A stretch of 64,000 bases of DNA from Corylus avellana (lineage: Eukaryota > Streptophyta > Magnoliopsida > Fagales > Betulaceae), in contig NC_081541.1 of NCBI RefSeq assembly GCF_901000735.1, positions 26,686,258 to 26,750,257 on the forward strand. Reading direction: 5' to 3'. The notes under the pieces were generated by a model, which did no database searches, was not told the DNA's origin, and saw nothing but the letters and a program-made list of their open reading frames with translations. The translations under genes were made by a program, and so were the position numbers. Positions 20,634 to 33,124 of this stretch are shown here, in pieces (positions within the stretch are counted from its first letter, which is position 1; each line of letters begins with the position of its first letter).

Positions 20634-21988
20634 TAAGCTGCAAAAGGCATCAAAGATCTCACAGATCTGTTCCTTGAATTTTCAAAAATCCTAAACCACT
20701 TTCACAGAGAACAAGATTCAAGCACTTGACCTGAGCTTCTCCTTTCTTAGCATCGACTTCTTCGAGGTTTTGTTTTTTCTTACTCTGTTTTTTGTTCTTA
20801 ATATTCATTATTGTTATTTCTGAATTATGTCTGTCTGTTATATCATTGGACTTTGATCACCGAGGTCCTTGTTCTTTTTCTTCAATTTGAATTACATAAC
20901 AGCCTCTGTTTTGTTTGGTTGCTGAGAGAGCTTTTAAAAAGCATTAGCAAATCTATTAGCAAATCTAATGAGAACAGTAAAATAACACCCCCATCACCAT
21001 CACACTGTGCTTGAAACCTAAGCTCTGTTGGAACACTACTGGTGTCTTTTTTTGGGCTACTCTGATTACAAATCAGACTCATACATGTGTGATGTGAAAC
21101 ATAATTTCTTTTTGAATTGGATCAATTCTTCCATTTGATTGAGCATAATTTATCATTATAAATAGAGGATTCATAGATAAAGAGTAGATTGATTCATCTC
21201 AATGCCAAACACTACCTTAGCTTTGTTGGGCCCAGCCGCCATGAACATCAATCAAGCACACAAGATATATCATTATTGTCCACATAAATAAATAAATAAA
21301 TAATTAGTTTATAAGATAAATCTCTGAATGACTTATAAATAGTCTCCATATATACAAGATATATCATTATTGTCCACATAAATAAATAAATAATTAGTTT
21401 ATAAGATAAATCTCTGAATGACTTATAAATAGTCTCCATATATACAATCTATAAATAATTAATGGAACATATAATTGGCACATGAGGTGTCAAACGCGAA
21501 CTATATCTCATCGAGATTTAATAATTTGACGTGGTATGGCGTCATTTAATTGGATGGCAGCTTGATAAAAGGACTTATTTGAAATTGAGGTAAAACCTAA
21601 ATACCTAATTGTTGAAATTGTAAACTCCAAGATTAAATTAAAATTGCACAAAAAAAAAAACAAAAAAAACCTAGGAACTAATTTTCATTTTTCCCTTTAC
21701 GTATCTTCTTTAATACATGTATTATAGTTTTGTTTGCAGTTGCAAATTGAGGGATTGCCTCACTTCAGTTTTGCCAAAACAACTCATGATATATGTTTCT
21801 GCATTTTGATATTTCGAGTTGGTCATGGGCATCTATTCTTAATTGTAACATGCTCGTTTATCCCCACTCAACTTTCCCATTAATCATTGATATTAGGAAG
21901 ACCTTTTATTTTCCATTGGGAAACTCTATTTTGCGAACCCCCACAAATTTTGGAACATTAAATTCATGATTTTTTTGTGCATGCACAG
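20634..21988. other. Non-coding 5' region of the RNase H locus, copy B
   Basis: Counterpart of 1-1147. It contains a tandem repeat of about 80 bp (about 21262-21440, units starting AAGATATATCATTATTGTCC) and a 12-bp duplication of ATTAGCAAATCT near 20943. No gene seen. Confidence 0.5.
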
Positions 21989-22127
21989 TGCAATGGGACC
22001 TCCTTTGATCCACCACGAGACTCATGTTGTTGCTTCATCTGCTCCTCCTGCGGTTGCCCCATCACCAAACATGAACATTCTTGGACATGCTTCTGTTGCT
22101 CAATCCAATTCCATGGCCTTAACTGAG
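21989..22127 (+). other. Exon-like segment upstream of RNase H gene, copy B
   Basis: Same 139-bp AG/GT-bounded segment as 1148-1286, with several substitutions but no indel. It stays open in the frame with ASSAPPAVAPSP. The product is not recognised. Confidence 0.3.
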
Positions 22128-23294
22128 GTATATGCATTTCTTTTAGTTTAATTATGTTAACTTTCCCTTGCTTTGTATCCTGTATCCTCAATGTGTGTTT
22201 TTGTTCCTGCTTGTGATGTTTGCCTTTTACGGTTTCAAGTCTAAGCATGTTGTGTCTTGTCTTCAAAGTGCCACATCCACATTGTCATATTATGTCGGTC
22301 ACATCATCAAACAACAGTCGCATAACTGATTAATAAATTATTTATTCAGAACCTTGGTCGTTCTTTTAATCGCTTCTCTAGTTTAATTATGTCAACTTTC
22401 CCTTGCTTTGTATCCTGTTTTTGTTCCTGCTTTTTTGCTGTTTGCCTTTTAAGGTTTCAAGTCTAAGCATGTCGTGTCTTGTCTTCAAAGTGGCGCATCG
22501 ACATTGTCATATTATGTGGCTAATCTTCATGGTCACATCATCAAACAACAGTCGTATACATTATTTATTCAGAACCTTGGTCGGTCGTGGTATCTAATGG
22601 TCATAATTCTTACCAAAATAAGAACTAAATTATAAATTATTTTGCAGTGAAGCGACATCAGCAGGTGCCAAATGCCAGCTCTACATGGAGGGATTGCCTT
22701 GAAGTCTTGAAGCTGATTCTGTCGGAATCTAATTTTTTATAAATGTGTATATATGTATTTATATATTGCTTTATCTTTTTAGTTATTCTTTATGTTCCTC
22801 TAAATGGTTGGTCCTGAATATTCTCAGGTCCAACTTTTACCAAGTGATGTTCTCAAAAATAATTCCCAAGTTATTTGGTGGACATTACTTGTAATTTCTT
22901 TTTGGGATTTTATGAATTATGGTAAATATTATATGCTTAAATGTTTTTTATTCCCCCTATGATTGTTGAGCTTAAACAACTTGGGCATACAAGATGGTGT
23001 GTTAAATTCTCATTGTCGAAACGAAGATGTCGAAATCCAGCCATCAAGTTGAATCGAGTGCGGGTCTTTTTCATTTCAATTGATCGGGTCTGGTCGGGTC
23101 GGGTTTCCAGGTTTTTCTATTCCTAAGCACACACATTACATAGGGGGGGGCTTCTTTTCCATATATTTGAGCCTTAATGTCAGCTAATTGGGCCTTTTTG
23201 TGTCCAAATTTGATAAGCTATTGGGCCTCTTTTTGACTGGCTTTGTTTTCCTTTCTTTAGGAACCCTTCAATCTTTTCTTCGTCCTCTTCCGGT

Positions 23295-23370
23295 AAAATT
23301 ATGGCCTTTTTTTCTTTTTTGGAAAAAACTCATTATTACTTATCAAAAAATAAATAAATAAAAATTATGG
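23295..23370 (+). mobile_element. Very short LINE 3' tail, copy B
   Basis: Orthologous to 2695-2770: the same AAAATTATGG duplications and the same ATTACTTATCAAAAAA insert. Confidence 0.55.
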
Positions 23371-24960
23371 TCTTTTTGGTCATTTTCCCATAAATTTGTT
23401 TTTTTAAAAAAAAAAATAAAAAATTTGTTTCCTTGTCCTTTTTTGGACTTCTTGAATTTGTTTGGGCCAACTATGACTCGATCAAATAAACATGTAATCT
23501 TTAGCATCTTAGCCCATTTAAGGAAGAAGAAACAAAATCATCTCAGCATGTTCCTCTTTTTTAACCCCTATATTTGGCAAGCTATTTGGTGAATCTCTAC
23601 TTGCTCATTTGTATTTGGATTTGGCTTTTTGTGTCTCAGTTGCTAAACAAGCAATTTTGAACATTTTGACCTATTACTCATTTTTCTTTTTTCTTTTTTT
23701 CTTTGTTATCAAAAGTTCTACTCGGCTCATTCACTTTTGGGACCTCCCTAAGGATGGTTGTATAAATTACCACCTTGCTTGACTCTACTAAAGGTTCCGA
23801 CAAAACTGATTGGAATATTAGGTGTTTGGGCACTTTAAAGAAGTTTGGTATTTTCAATGTGAGATATCGCACCTCTATACCCAATTGAAGCCATGCTTGG
23901 TTGCGAGGGTGTAAATCTAACACCTCCAATTCTAATGGCTACTATATTTTTTGAAGATCTAGACACTCGTGCGATATCTTGTACCTCTGCCGCTACACTA
24001 TTAACACCAACCAATAGACCTAAAACTAAATTGGCAATTGACGGTCTTAGCTTGATCTAGCACCCCTTGACGTATCTATTTGGTTTTGATACAAAATCTA
24101 TCTTCTAATTTTAGTCAGTCAGAAGTTAGATGGGTGGAATTTTTGACCTGTTTTGGTAAATGCCCACACCTACTCTCAAGTCTTGCTTTTTTAAAAAAAA
24201 ATTAAACATACCATTTTAATTTAAACATGTAATTGTTACAACTCTAAGCTTCTTGTAATCTTTTTCCCTACTCTACTATTCTTTAGCCAAACTAAGAGAG
24301 TGGACACTCTTTTCCTTGTTTGTTTTTCTCTATTTTTTATTCTTTCATATTCATATTGATGATTTTTTTATGAGCACATCAAATAGCTTTTAAAATTTTT
24401 ATTCTCTTCTCACACATTTTATATTTTTGTACAAACACTTTTATTTATTTCTTTCATTATTCTTTTAATGGGGTGGCTAAGCTGCCAGCAAATCCTTATA
24501 ATAGGACTTGAGAAGGGAGCTACCTGAGATATAAAATGCTCTCTCTACTAGGACTGTAATGATCAATTATATATATAATTTATTGTTAAATCAAATAAAC
24601 TAACACGTTGTGGTTATGTCTACTAATTTCTTAGGATTGAGAGTCTTTGCAATTTGTAAATGTGACAAATATATTCATATGACAATATTTTGAAGAACTG
24701 CCATGCATTTCAATTGTGATATATTTATGACTTAGTTATTATGTTTGTGGTTTAGATTTTATATGCTTGATTCATGTTGAACTTATTTCTCTTCTATATT
24801 AACACTTGTAATATAATTGTGTGTGCATGTGTTTCGAACAATATTTGTTGTTTTTTTTTTCCTTTATATTACCTTATCTCACAAGTAATAATTTGAAAGG
24901 TTTCAAGCTAAATAATGAGAAAAAATAAACTGAATCATGTCTAATTTTTTTTGTTCTTAG

Positions 24961-25737
24961 GAAACATTTGAGCTCAATTATGACAACACAGCTTGGCCAA
25001 CCATCCCAAAGAATGTTCAAGAGTGGAGCTACCTCCAAAAGAAGAAGCACCATGCTAAGCAAGAAGACCAAATAAATTGGAAATTAGTGAAAAATTCAGG
25101 CAAGTCTTCTCCTGCTCTCAAGAGAACCAACAAGAGGGTTTTTCCCCTAAATCTCAAGCAAGAACAAGGAAGTGGCCTTCTTACTCCACTTGGATCCATG
25201 TGCAAATGGAAAAAACGAGATTTTGGATGGACAAAATTAAACACTGATGGATCTATAACTCCGAAAAGATCCGGGTTTGGTGGATTGCTTCGAGATCATA
25301 TGGGTGACCCGATATGTGCATTTGCCTCTAATGCACATGGAGATGACATATTCTTGGTCGAACTATGGGCTATAGAGAGTGGTCTTCGTCTTGCTTTGGA
25401 TATGGGCATTAAGGTAATATGGGTTGAGTCTGATTCGCAGAGTGCTGTGAAGACTATTAACAACGACCAACCGTTTAGTCAAAAGGCTGCTAGTTGCTTG
25501 AAGGACATTTGGGGGCTTTTAAGAAAGTTTGAGAGGTACAAAGTTTCTCATGCATGGCGTGAAACCAACAGAGCAGCTGATTATCTTGCAAAAATGGTTC
25601 TTTTCAAAAGTAATTATAAGGTGTTATTTCCTAGTGATTTTTCCAAAGACCTTTGCAAGATTATCAAGAACGATACAGAAGGGAAAATTTATTGTAGAGG
25701 ATCCAATGAAGTTTTGTGGTGGAAACCAAAGTTGTGA
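24961..25737 (+). CDS. Stand-alone RNase H-like (RVT_3 type) protein, copy B
   Basis: Same length as copy A: open from the TTCTTAG acceptor (24960) through 258 codons to TGA, with the first in-frame ATG at 25087. Catalytic acidic positions (NTDGS, LVELW, ESDS, NRAADY) are retained. About a dozen residues differ from A (for example NRAADH to NRAADY and VLFERD to VLFKSN) with no frame break. Downstream sequence, including a poly(T) stretch near 25783, also parallels A. Whether it is transcribed cannot be told from sequence. Confidence 0.65.
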   Translation, partial: ETFELNYDNTAWPTIPKNVQEWSYLQKKKHHAKQEDQINWKLVKNSGKSSPALKRTNKRVFPLNLKQEQGSGLLTPLGSMCKWKKRDFGWTKLNTDGSITPKRSGFGGLLRDHMGDPICAFASNAHGDDIFLVELWAIESGLRLALDMGIKVIWVESDSQSAVKTINNDQPFSQKAASCLKDIWGLLRKFERYKVSHAWRETNRAADYLAKMVLFKSNYKVLFPSDFSKDLCKIIKNDTEGKIYCRGSNEVLWWKPKL

Positions 25738-26778
25738 ATTTGAGGGATCATGGGGTTCTACTTAAATTTGACGGATAAACAAATTTTTTTTTTTTTAAGT
25801 AGATAATTGTAGACAGTAGCACTTCATATTGTAAATTCTTATCACTTCACTTGTCTCCAACATTTGTAACTGTATAGTAATATTTTGTGTTTGGAATGTA
25901 AAGTGATAAATTTGTTTCCTAAATAAAATTTTATTAGTCTTTTTACGTCAAAATAGTAGGCTTTTATAGCATATCAACTAGGGTATGGATGGTGTAAATA
26001 AATGTTATCAAATCTTATTTGTATATATTTACACCAAAAAATAGTATTTAATAAATTGTACGACAGCCACACAGCTGAAGTGATGCGACAGTGCAAATCA
26101 ACTATTAAATCAACACTTGAAAAACAAAATAAAAAATAAAAAAATTTAACTGCTACGACATCCCTAATATATAACAATCATATAATTGTCTGTTAAATAA
26201 CTTATTTTTACGTGATGCCAATATCTGTGCAAAATGGGGAATGGTACAGAGACGTCAGTGAATGGGGCGATGGGCATCAATTGAAAGTTGGATGGTGGGC
26301 GGGGGTATTTTGCTATGCTTGTTTATATATATTTTCCCCCTCCTTTGTTTCTCTTGTGGATAGGAAAACAAAGGTTTTCCAGTTGTATTCATGTTCTCAT
26401 TTGAAAATACAGTGTATCTGGCCTAATAACGTTTGCTTTCATAATAGCGAGCAGAAACTGGGAAAGGAACTTAAAAGAATAAAAAAACAATTAAAAAAAT
26501 TATTCCAAAACTATAGAGCATAGTGTGTGTATATATATATATGACAACTATTATTTTTTTGAACATTTCACATGCGTACAGATGATCTAGTCCTACAGCG
26601 TCCAAATTGGATCATAATATAAATCAGATTAACTGTCATCCATAAACCTTATAACTTTTTTTTTTTTCCTGATAAGTTACATGTTGCCAAAAGAAAAGGA
26701 AAAAAAAAAAACAAAGGCTCTATAGATCAGACTAACTATTTTTGTCTTAAAATTTCTCACTATTACACAATATGCTAC
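25738..26778. other. Intergenic, unit B
   Basis: Counterpart of 5151-6184; the AT microsatellite is shorter here (about 26524-26542). No gene seen. Confidence 0.5.
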
Positions 26779-28488
26779 CTCGACAAGGAGAAGTCAATAA
26801 ACTATTCATCAAAATACTATCATATCCGACGATTCTGTTTACGAGGAATTGCTGCCCCCTGGTAATAAGAAAATATCCATTCAGTTACATTATTATAGTA
26901 CACAGCTCCTATACGTATACACATATAACTCAAATTCTGAAGTACTACAACAGTTAGACAAAAATGATGAAGTTCCACCAAAATGATGATGCAGATGCCA
27001 GTGTTAAGCTTTTAATTGTCTCAACCAAGCACATATCTAGTTATAAACCTCGTAGTATGCCTAGAAGAATGCTAGGACATTATCTTCCAAAAAAAGCCAT
27101 TGACACAATTGTTTTCAGTGAGTCTAGCTTGTCAACAAACAAATAAACAATAAACCACAGATGTTATTAATCTGTACTCTAGGTTTTTACCTACAGACAC
27201 TTGGATTCCACAAAAAACAATTAAATTAAATCTTTCTTTTTTGATAAGTACCACAAAGATTAAAATTTCAAAATAGATATCCAAATAAGAATTAAAAACT
27301 CGGACTTAACAAAAAAACTTATTGAAAAAATAGGTTCTTCAGAAAAATTGTCACTTCCAAGCTCAATTCAAACCACCCCGACAATGGTTAAGTTATGTTT
27401 GGAAGATATAAGCTGTTTCCAAAAAAGGAATTCCGAGCTGATATGCTAATGTTAACGGTACGAATATTATGGCAAGACTTTGCTCCTTCAGGTAGCAAGA
27501 AATATCCCTGCAGGACAAGCGCTATTAGAACATTGGAAATAACAAAGTAGAAGCAGAAATATGGAATCAGAGTATATGCAGAAAAATTTCATGAATTGCA
27601 AGGAGGAACAAACAAATAAGGTGAACAATCACCTTTTCCATAGTGTATATATAAGTTGGTTCAAAGGCTTTGCTTCTATTCTCAAGCAATTGCACTGAAA
27701 CAGATGCAAAAAAACCATTATCAGAAAACAAGAAATATATGGTACAACTTGGGAAATTAGAAGAACAGGGGAAACTATCCTGGTCAGCTCATGAATTCTT
27801 CCATCCTAATTAGATGATTGCCCGCCCTTTTTTTTGTTTTTTTTGGCCAGATTGTCACAGGTCTATAAAAGCAACAGTTTAAGAATATATGTACACACAC
27901 AGAGGTATATATATATATACACACACATGTCTTGATATGTTAAGAATTCTGATTTTGCGAAAAGTCCACATACACCTTCTACCCCTTAACTGACAATATC
28001 TCCCCACCCCAAACTTTCAATTAGGATGGCGCCTTTAACCCCAAGGTTAACCCTTTTAACTTATGGATATCTATCTAATACCTATCCAGCCATATTCTGC
28101 AGAATCCATATCAAATACACATAAAACTAAGAATACCCTTGACAATTCCCTGTTGTGCTTTTAGGAAGAAAATCTCAGTAAGAAGAAAAAGACATCACGG
28201 AAAATGTACATAAACAAGGACCTGACATCCAAAATTGAATGCAGTCATCTCTCTACCATAGACACTAAATGGACAAGACAGGACTTTTAGTCCAAAAACT
28301 GACTTCTTCTCTTAAGTTAGCTTTATTTTTCTTCTGCATTTCTTGCCCTTCTTTTTCCTTTTTTACCTAAGCATCTGCTACATGAAATGAAATGCAATCA
28401 TCCCCCCACCATGGACATCAATGACATAGGCAACACCATTAGACCCAGAGCTAATCCATCTTAGGTTTATTTTATTTTTCTTCTCAAC

Positions 28489-28698
28489 AAAAGTTAGTTT
28501 CCAAATGATGTGTCACCATCTCATGAGATTTATTATTTTGAGAAGTGTGTCACCAACTCATTGGATGATGACACATCATTTGAGAACTAACTTTTAGAAC
28601 AAAAATTTGGAATGTTTAGCATTTAGGTTAAAGATAAGCTGAATAATACAGCAGCCTCCTCTTCTCCCTCTAATCTTTTTACTCAAAATCTATTAACA
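28489..28698 (+). mobile_element. Remnant 5' LTR plus half MITE, copy B
   Basis: Only the right part of the nested MITE (to 28623) and the LTR end (to ATTAACA, 28698) remain. The left junction shares CAAAA with both parent sequences (compare 7898-7903 and 8116-8121), consistent with a deletion of about 220 bp relative to A. Confidence 0.7.
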
Positions 28699-29593
28699 TG
28701 GTATCAGAGCCTTATGGTTTAAATCCTTGGCCCTTTGTTTGTTGTCTTAATTTTTCACTCTTTTTCTTTTGGTTGAATTTCTCTTCCTGTTGTTAGCGAC
28801 TCTCCTTTTGGTGGCAGCACCGCCCATGTGGGCATAGTGCCCACACGGGCAATGCCTTGATAAAGCTTTAGAGTTGTTTTTGGAAACCGAGAGAAAAGAA
28901 AAAAAATAAACGATTTTGTTTGTTTGTGGTGTTCTGTGATGGTTTCGGTGCTTTCATGGTGTTCCTTTGAGTAGTTCTTGTGCTAATCGAAGGTTTCTGT
29001 GGTGCTTACCTGCGACGTCTGGCTTGTAACAGTGGTTTTTGTGGTTGCCGGCGGCGGTTATGGTGTTTGCCAGCAAGGTTCCAGCGTATTAGTGGCGTTT
29101 AATGATGTTTTTTGAGTTCTCTGTTGACCTTTGTGGTGTTCTGGGGTGTTTCCATCAATTTTGCGGTGCTTTCCGACCGGTTGTTGTTGTCCGGCGAGAT
29201 TCTACTGGCCTTGGTGTTTTGCGGAGAGATCCGACCGGGCTTGGTGTTTTGCGGTGAGATCCGATCTACCCTTGGTGTTTTGCGGCGAGATCCGACCGGC
29301 CTTGGTGTTTTGCGATGGGTACCAACCGGTCCTTGTTGTTTTCCAGCGAGATCCTATCGGCCTTGGTGTTTTTTTGCGAGATCCGACCGCCTATTGCAGT
29401 TTCCAACGAGTTTTCAACCTACGTTGAAATTTTAGCAAATTTTTTTATTATTTTGATGGGTCTTTGTATTGTGTGCTCCAAGCTGTTCCAACTTTAGGGG
29501 GAGTGTTAGAATATGTTTTTATATGTGTTTTTCATTTGCTTGTTTCTTCCAAGCTGGATTTATATGATTTATATGATACAGCTTGAGGGGGAG
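28699..29593 (+). mobile_element. TRIM-like internal region 1, copy B
   Basis: Primer site TGGTATCAGAGCC (28699-28711), hairpin (28822-28850), minisatellite (about 29190-29400) with open frames 29131-29427 and 29112-29435, and two GGGGGAGTGTTA tracts at the right end. Same plan as copy A. Confidence 0.65.
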
Positions 29594-29765
29594 TGTTAAA
29601 AGAGTTATTAGGGTTAGTAAGTCATTCGGGTTTGAGGATAGTTTGGTCATTGTGATATTTCCCTAATCCTATATATTAGGATGTTTGTATTAGGTTAAAT
29701 ATAAGCTGAATAATACAACATCCTCTTCTTCTCCCTCTAATCTTTTTACTCTAAATTTATTAACA
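29594..29765 (+). mobile_element. TRIM-like LTR, copy B (complete)
   Basis: 172 bp from TGTTAAAAGAG to TTATTAACA, preceded by polypurine TTGAGGGGGAG and followed directly by primer site 29766-29778. This is the best-preserved LTR of the family in the window. It contains TATATATTAGGATG and pyrimidine-rich CTTCTTCTCCCTC. Confidence 0.75.
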
Positions 29766-30394
29766 TGGTATCAGAGCCTTAGGGTTTAGATCATTGTTCC
29801 TTTGTTTGTAGTCATAGTTTTCCACTGTTTTTTGGTTTTGTTTTAGTGAGTATTCTTCTAGTGGCAGCACCGCCCATGTGGGCTTAGAGCCCACACGGGC
29901 AGCGCCTGGAAAGATGTTGTTCGTGGTTGAGTTTGAAAAGAAAACAAGAAGTTTGTCGTGTGCTTTCATGGTGGTTTTCGTGGTGTTTCGTACTAGTTTT
30001 CAAAGTTTCTGGTATTTTCTATGATGTTTAGTGCTATTTGTGGTGGTTGGTGTAAGGTTTTCTTTTTTAGCAGTATTTTGACTTGGTATTGGTATCTCCA
30101 GCGTGTTTTCTGCCTGTATTCTGTGAGTTCCGGCAAGACACGTTAGTGAATCACATGTTGTTAGTTGTCAAGATTCAACCGGCCTTGGTGTTTTGCAGTG
30201 AGACCCGACCGGCCTTGGTGTTTTGCGGTGGTTTCCAACTGATTGTTGTCCAGCGAGATTCTACCAGCCTTGGTGTTTTGCGATGAGATTCGACCGGGCT
30301 TGGTGTTTTTCGGCAAGATCAGATCTATTCTTGGTGTTTAGTGGCAAGATCCGATCGGCTTTGCTGTTTTGCGATGGGTTTCGACCGGTCCTTG
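29766..30394 (+). mobile_element. TRIM-like internal region 2, copy B (no 3' LTR)
   Basis: Primer site, hairpin 29872-29900 and minisatellite (about 30165-30390), then the same direct passage into host DNA as in copy A. The abnormal right end therefore predates the A/B duplication. Confidence 0.6.
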
Positions 30395-31655
30395 TAGTTA
30401 GAGAGATCATTTCTGGGTTCAATGCCAGATCTGGAATTCAATCAGATCATTTCTGGCTCATAGACATAAACGATGGATTCATGCAATAGTTTGAAATTTT
30501 ATAATGTGTACCTACATTATATATTTATTTCAATCATCCGCTGATATTTGATTAAATAATACAAAGAAAAGAAAAAAAAGGTGCCCTAATATTACAGGTT
30601 GGAGTGATTGAACAATATTGAGAGCATGAAAGAAAAAACCAACTTTTAATTAAGGTTTTATTAAGATAAGAAAAACAAGGTGGTTCAATAACATTATCCC
30701 AGACATTAACATATGACCCCCGCCCCCCAGAAAAAAAAGTAAAATAGCGACTTGATTTTTTTTTATCTCCAAAGGGCCTTGCAATTGGTTGGGCCCCACT
30801 CAAACAATCAGGTCTGGGTCAGTATGCGTATTATTCACCTGACCCACCCAAAGCCACTCTTTCCAGCCCTAAACAATGCAGCTAGCAAAAATAATAACAA
30901 TGACCTGACTAGGAAGATGACGAAAATACACTCATTTCATGGATTTTCTCCCTTATATATTTTGTCAAGATTTGACAACCTAGAAGCTGAAGTAGATTGA
31001 GTACCAAAATAGTAAACTAGCATTCTAGAAATACATACTCTAGGTCAGCAAGTGTGAAAAGAGGACTCACATCAAGCCAAGTGAGGACAAAAGCAATTCT
31101 AAGACAAGAAAATTCTTCATCACTTGACCTAAATGATTTCAATTTATTCATAACCACTACAGCTCTGCAACCTGATAGTAGTGAACAAGCAGAACTAAAA
31201 AGATTGCCACTTACCTGCATATGAATTAAGCCGGTCCAAATGAAGTATATGCAACCACTTGGGAATGTCAATATTTAAATGTATTCCTGCAAGATTCTAC
31301 AATTAAAAAGTAAAATTCAGCAAAAGAGAGTCTAGGCCTTGATACAAGAAATCAAGTAATGACCAACTATGGTACAGACTCTAGGTTTCTCCATATAAGT
31401 CATTTAGAAATTAAAATATTTTCAGAAAACATGGATGCAAAAACATGTGAGAAAGATAGAGATGGGCGAGAGTACTTGAGCAAGAAATGCATCAAATACT
31501 GAAGGCACCAATCAGTCCTGCATGCTGACAATAAGAAAAATTAAAACCCCATCTGTTAAGAGTTCATCACACTCCAACAATAGAGTATGCAGAAAAACAA
31601 TAAAGAGCATGTATTGAAAATCAAATAAAGACAAGAATTACGAGGAAAAAAAAAA

Positions 31656-31755
31656 NNNNNNNNNNNNNNNNNNNNNNNNNNNNNNNNNNNNNNNNNNNNN
31701 NNNNNNNNNNNNNNNNNNNNNNNNNNNNNNNNNNNNNNNNNNNNNNNNNNNNNNN
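31656..31755. other. Assembly gap (100 N)
   Basis: Exactly 100 N, the conventional size for an unknown gap. Unit B stops here inside the membralin intron 3-4 region, and sequence resumes inside an inverted RNase H copy. Confidence 0.99.
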
Positions 31756-32485
31756 TAAATTTTTCCTTCTGTATCGTCCTTGATGATCTTGCAAAGGCCT
31801 TTGGAAAAATCACGAGAAAATAAAACCTTATAATCACTTTTGAAAAGAACCATCTTTGCAAGATGATCAGTTGCTCTGTTCGTTTCACGTCATGCATGAG
31901 AAACCTTGTACTTCTCAAACTTCCTTAAAAGCCCCTAAATGTCCTTTAAGCAACTAGCAGCCTTTTGACTAAATGGTTGGTCGTTGTTAATGGTCTTCAC
32001 AGCACTGAGCGAATCAGACTCAACCCATATTACCTTAATGCCCATATCCAAAGCAAGACGAAGACAACTCTCTATAACCCATAGTTTGACCAAGAATATG
32101 TCATCTCTATTTGCATTAGAGGCAAAAGCACATATGGGGTCACCCATATGATCTAGAAGCAATCCACCAAACCCAAATCTTTTAGGAGTTATAGATCCAT
32201 CAGTGTTTAATTTTGTCCATCCAAAATCTGGTTTTTTCCATTTGCACATGGATCCAAGTGGAGTAAGAAGGCCACTTCCTTGTTCTTGGTTGAGATTTAG
32301 GGGAAAAACCCTCTTATTGGTTCTCTTGAGCGTAGGAGAAGACTTGCATGAATTTTTCAGTAATTTCCAATTTATTTGGTCTTCTTTCTTAGCATGGTGC
32401 TTCTTCTTTTGGAGGTAGCTCCACTCTTGAACTTTCTTTGGGATGGTTGGCCAAGCTGTGTTGTCATAATTGGGCTCAAATGTTT
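31756..32485 (-). pseudogene. RNase H-like pseudogene, inverted copy
   Basis: The minus-strand counterpart of the RNase H exon; its 3' end is lost in the gap at 31656-31755. The catalytic-motif Glu of LVELW is Lys (LVKLW). TGG codons have become stops at two places (TAG after KASCLKDI near 31935, and TGA after SHA near 31890). One base is missing at the exon start. The catalytic and reading-frame losses mark it as dead. Confidence 0.8.
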
Positions 32486-32696
32486 CTAAGGAACAAAAAA
32501 AAATTAGGCATGATTCAATTTATTTTTTCTCATTATTCAGCTTGAAACCTTTCAAATTATTACTTGTGAAATAAGGTAATATAAAGCAAAAAAGAAAAAC
32601 TACAAATATTGTTCGAAACACATGCACACACAATTATATTACAAGTGTTAATATAGAAGAGAAATATGTTCAACATGATTACATGAATCAAGCATA

Positions 32697-33124
32697 TGTT
32701 ACGTGCTTACGTAACGTGATGAGAACTAAGTAGAAAGATTGATATGGTAGGATTTTCGAGGAATCCTAAACCTCCTATGAGCAATTCGAGGTGCTCTCAA
32801 CTCCTACAAACACAGGGTTTGAATAATTTACTTGATTTATTTCCTTATTCATAAATAATGCAGTATTTAAAGACAATAGAAAATAGAGTCCCATATGAAA
32901 TAGGACTTCCATTTAAAATAGATAAATCTAATCCTACCCAAATAGAAAAATCTAATCCTACCCAGATAACAAATAACAAGATAAAAGAGATAAACATAAC
33001 ATAAGAGTCCTACACACACAACAATATTAAAATAATAAAACAACTATAAAACATTAATGAACTAAATAACCTAATTGATAATACTTCATAACAGACCACT
33101 ACCTAACAATGACTACACGTAACA
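32697..33124. mobile_element. Solo LTR with 5-bp target duplication
   Basis: 428 bp beginning TGTTACGTG and ending CACGTAACA, flanked by GCATA on both sides (32692-32696, 33125-33129). Copies A and B have the uninterrupted site (near 4165). There are no internal genes. The TG...CA ends and 5-bp duplication identify an LTR retrotransposon reduced by LTR-LTR recombination. Confidence 0.85.

Larger units (their letters stand above)
26779..31286 (-). pseudogene. Membralin pseudogene copy B (exons 7-4 only)
   Basis: Minus-strand exons: exon 4 31215-31286, exon 5 27633-27694, exon 6 27413-27507, exon 7 26779-26858. Exons 4 and 5 join in frame. Exon 6 has ARN for ARH and a CT instead of GT donor, as in copy A. 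Exon 7 begins GGGG rather than GTGG, losing a Trp. Exons 1-3 would lie beyond the gap at 31656. Sharing the exon 6 donor loss and the exon 7 breakpoint with A shows A and B descend from one truncated ancestor. Confidence 0.8.
20634..31655. repeat. Segmental duplication unit B (direct copy of A 1-11210)
   Basis: Starts at the same sequence as position 1 and keeps the same order: RNase H-like gene, then membralin exons 7 to 4, with the TRIM-like array in the intron. It is cut off by the N gap at 31656, so membralin exons 3 to 1 are missing. B lacks the SINE found in A at about 1862-2126 and has a deletion that removed the 5' LTR half near 28490. Confidence 0.85.

Noticed and set aside
20637..20729. 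Open plus-strand segment containing GIKDLTDLFLEFSKILNHFH, also at 4-96
   Set aside because: It looks protein-like but has no ATG. It begins right after TAA unless spliced, and I could not connect it to another exon.
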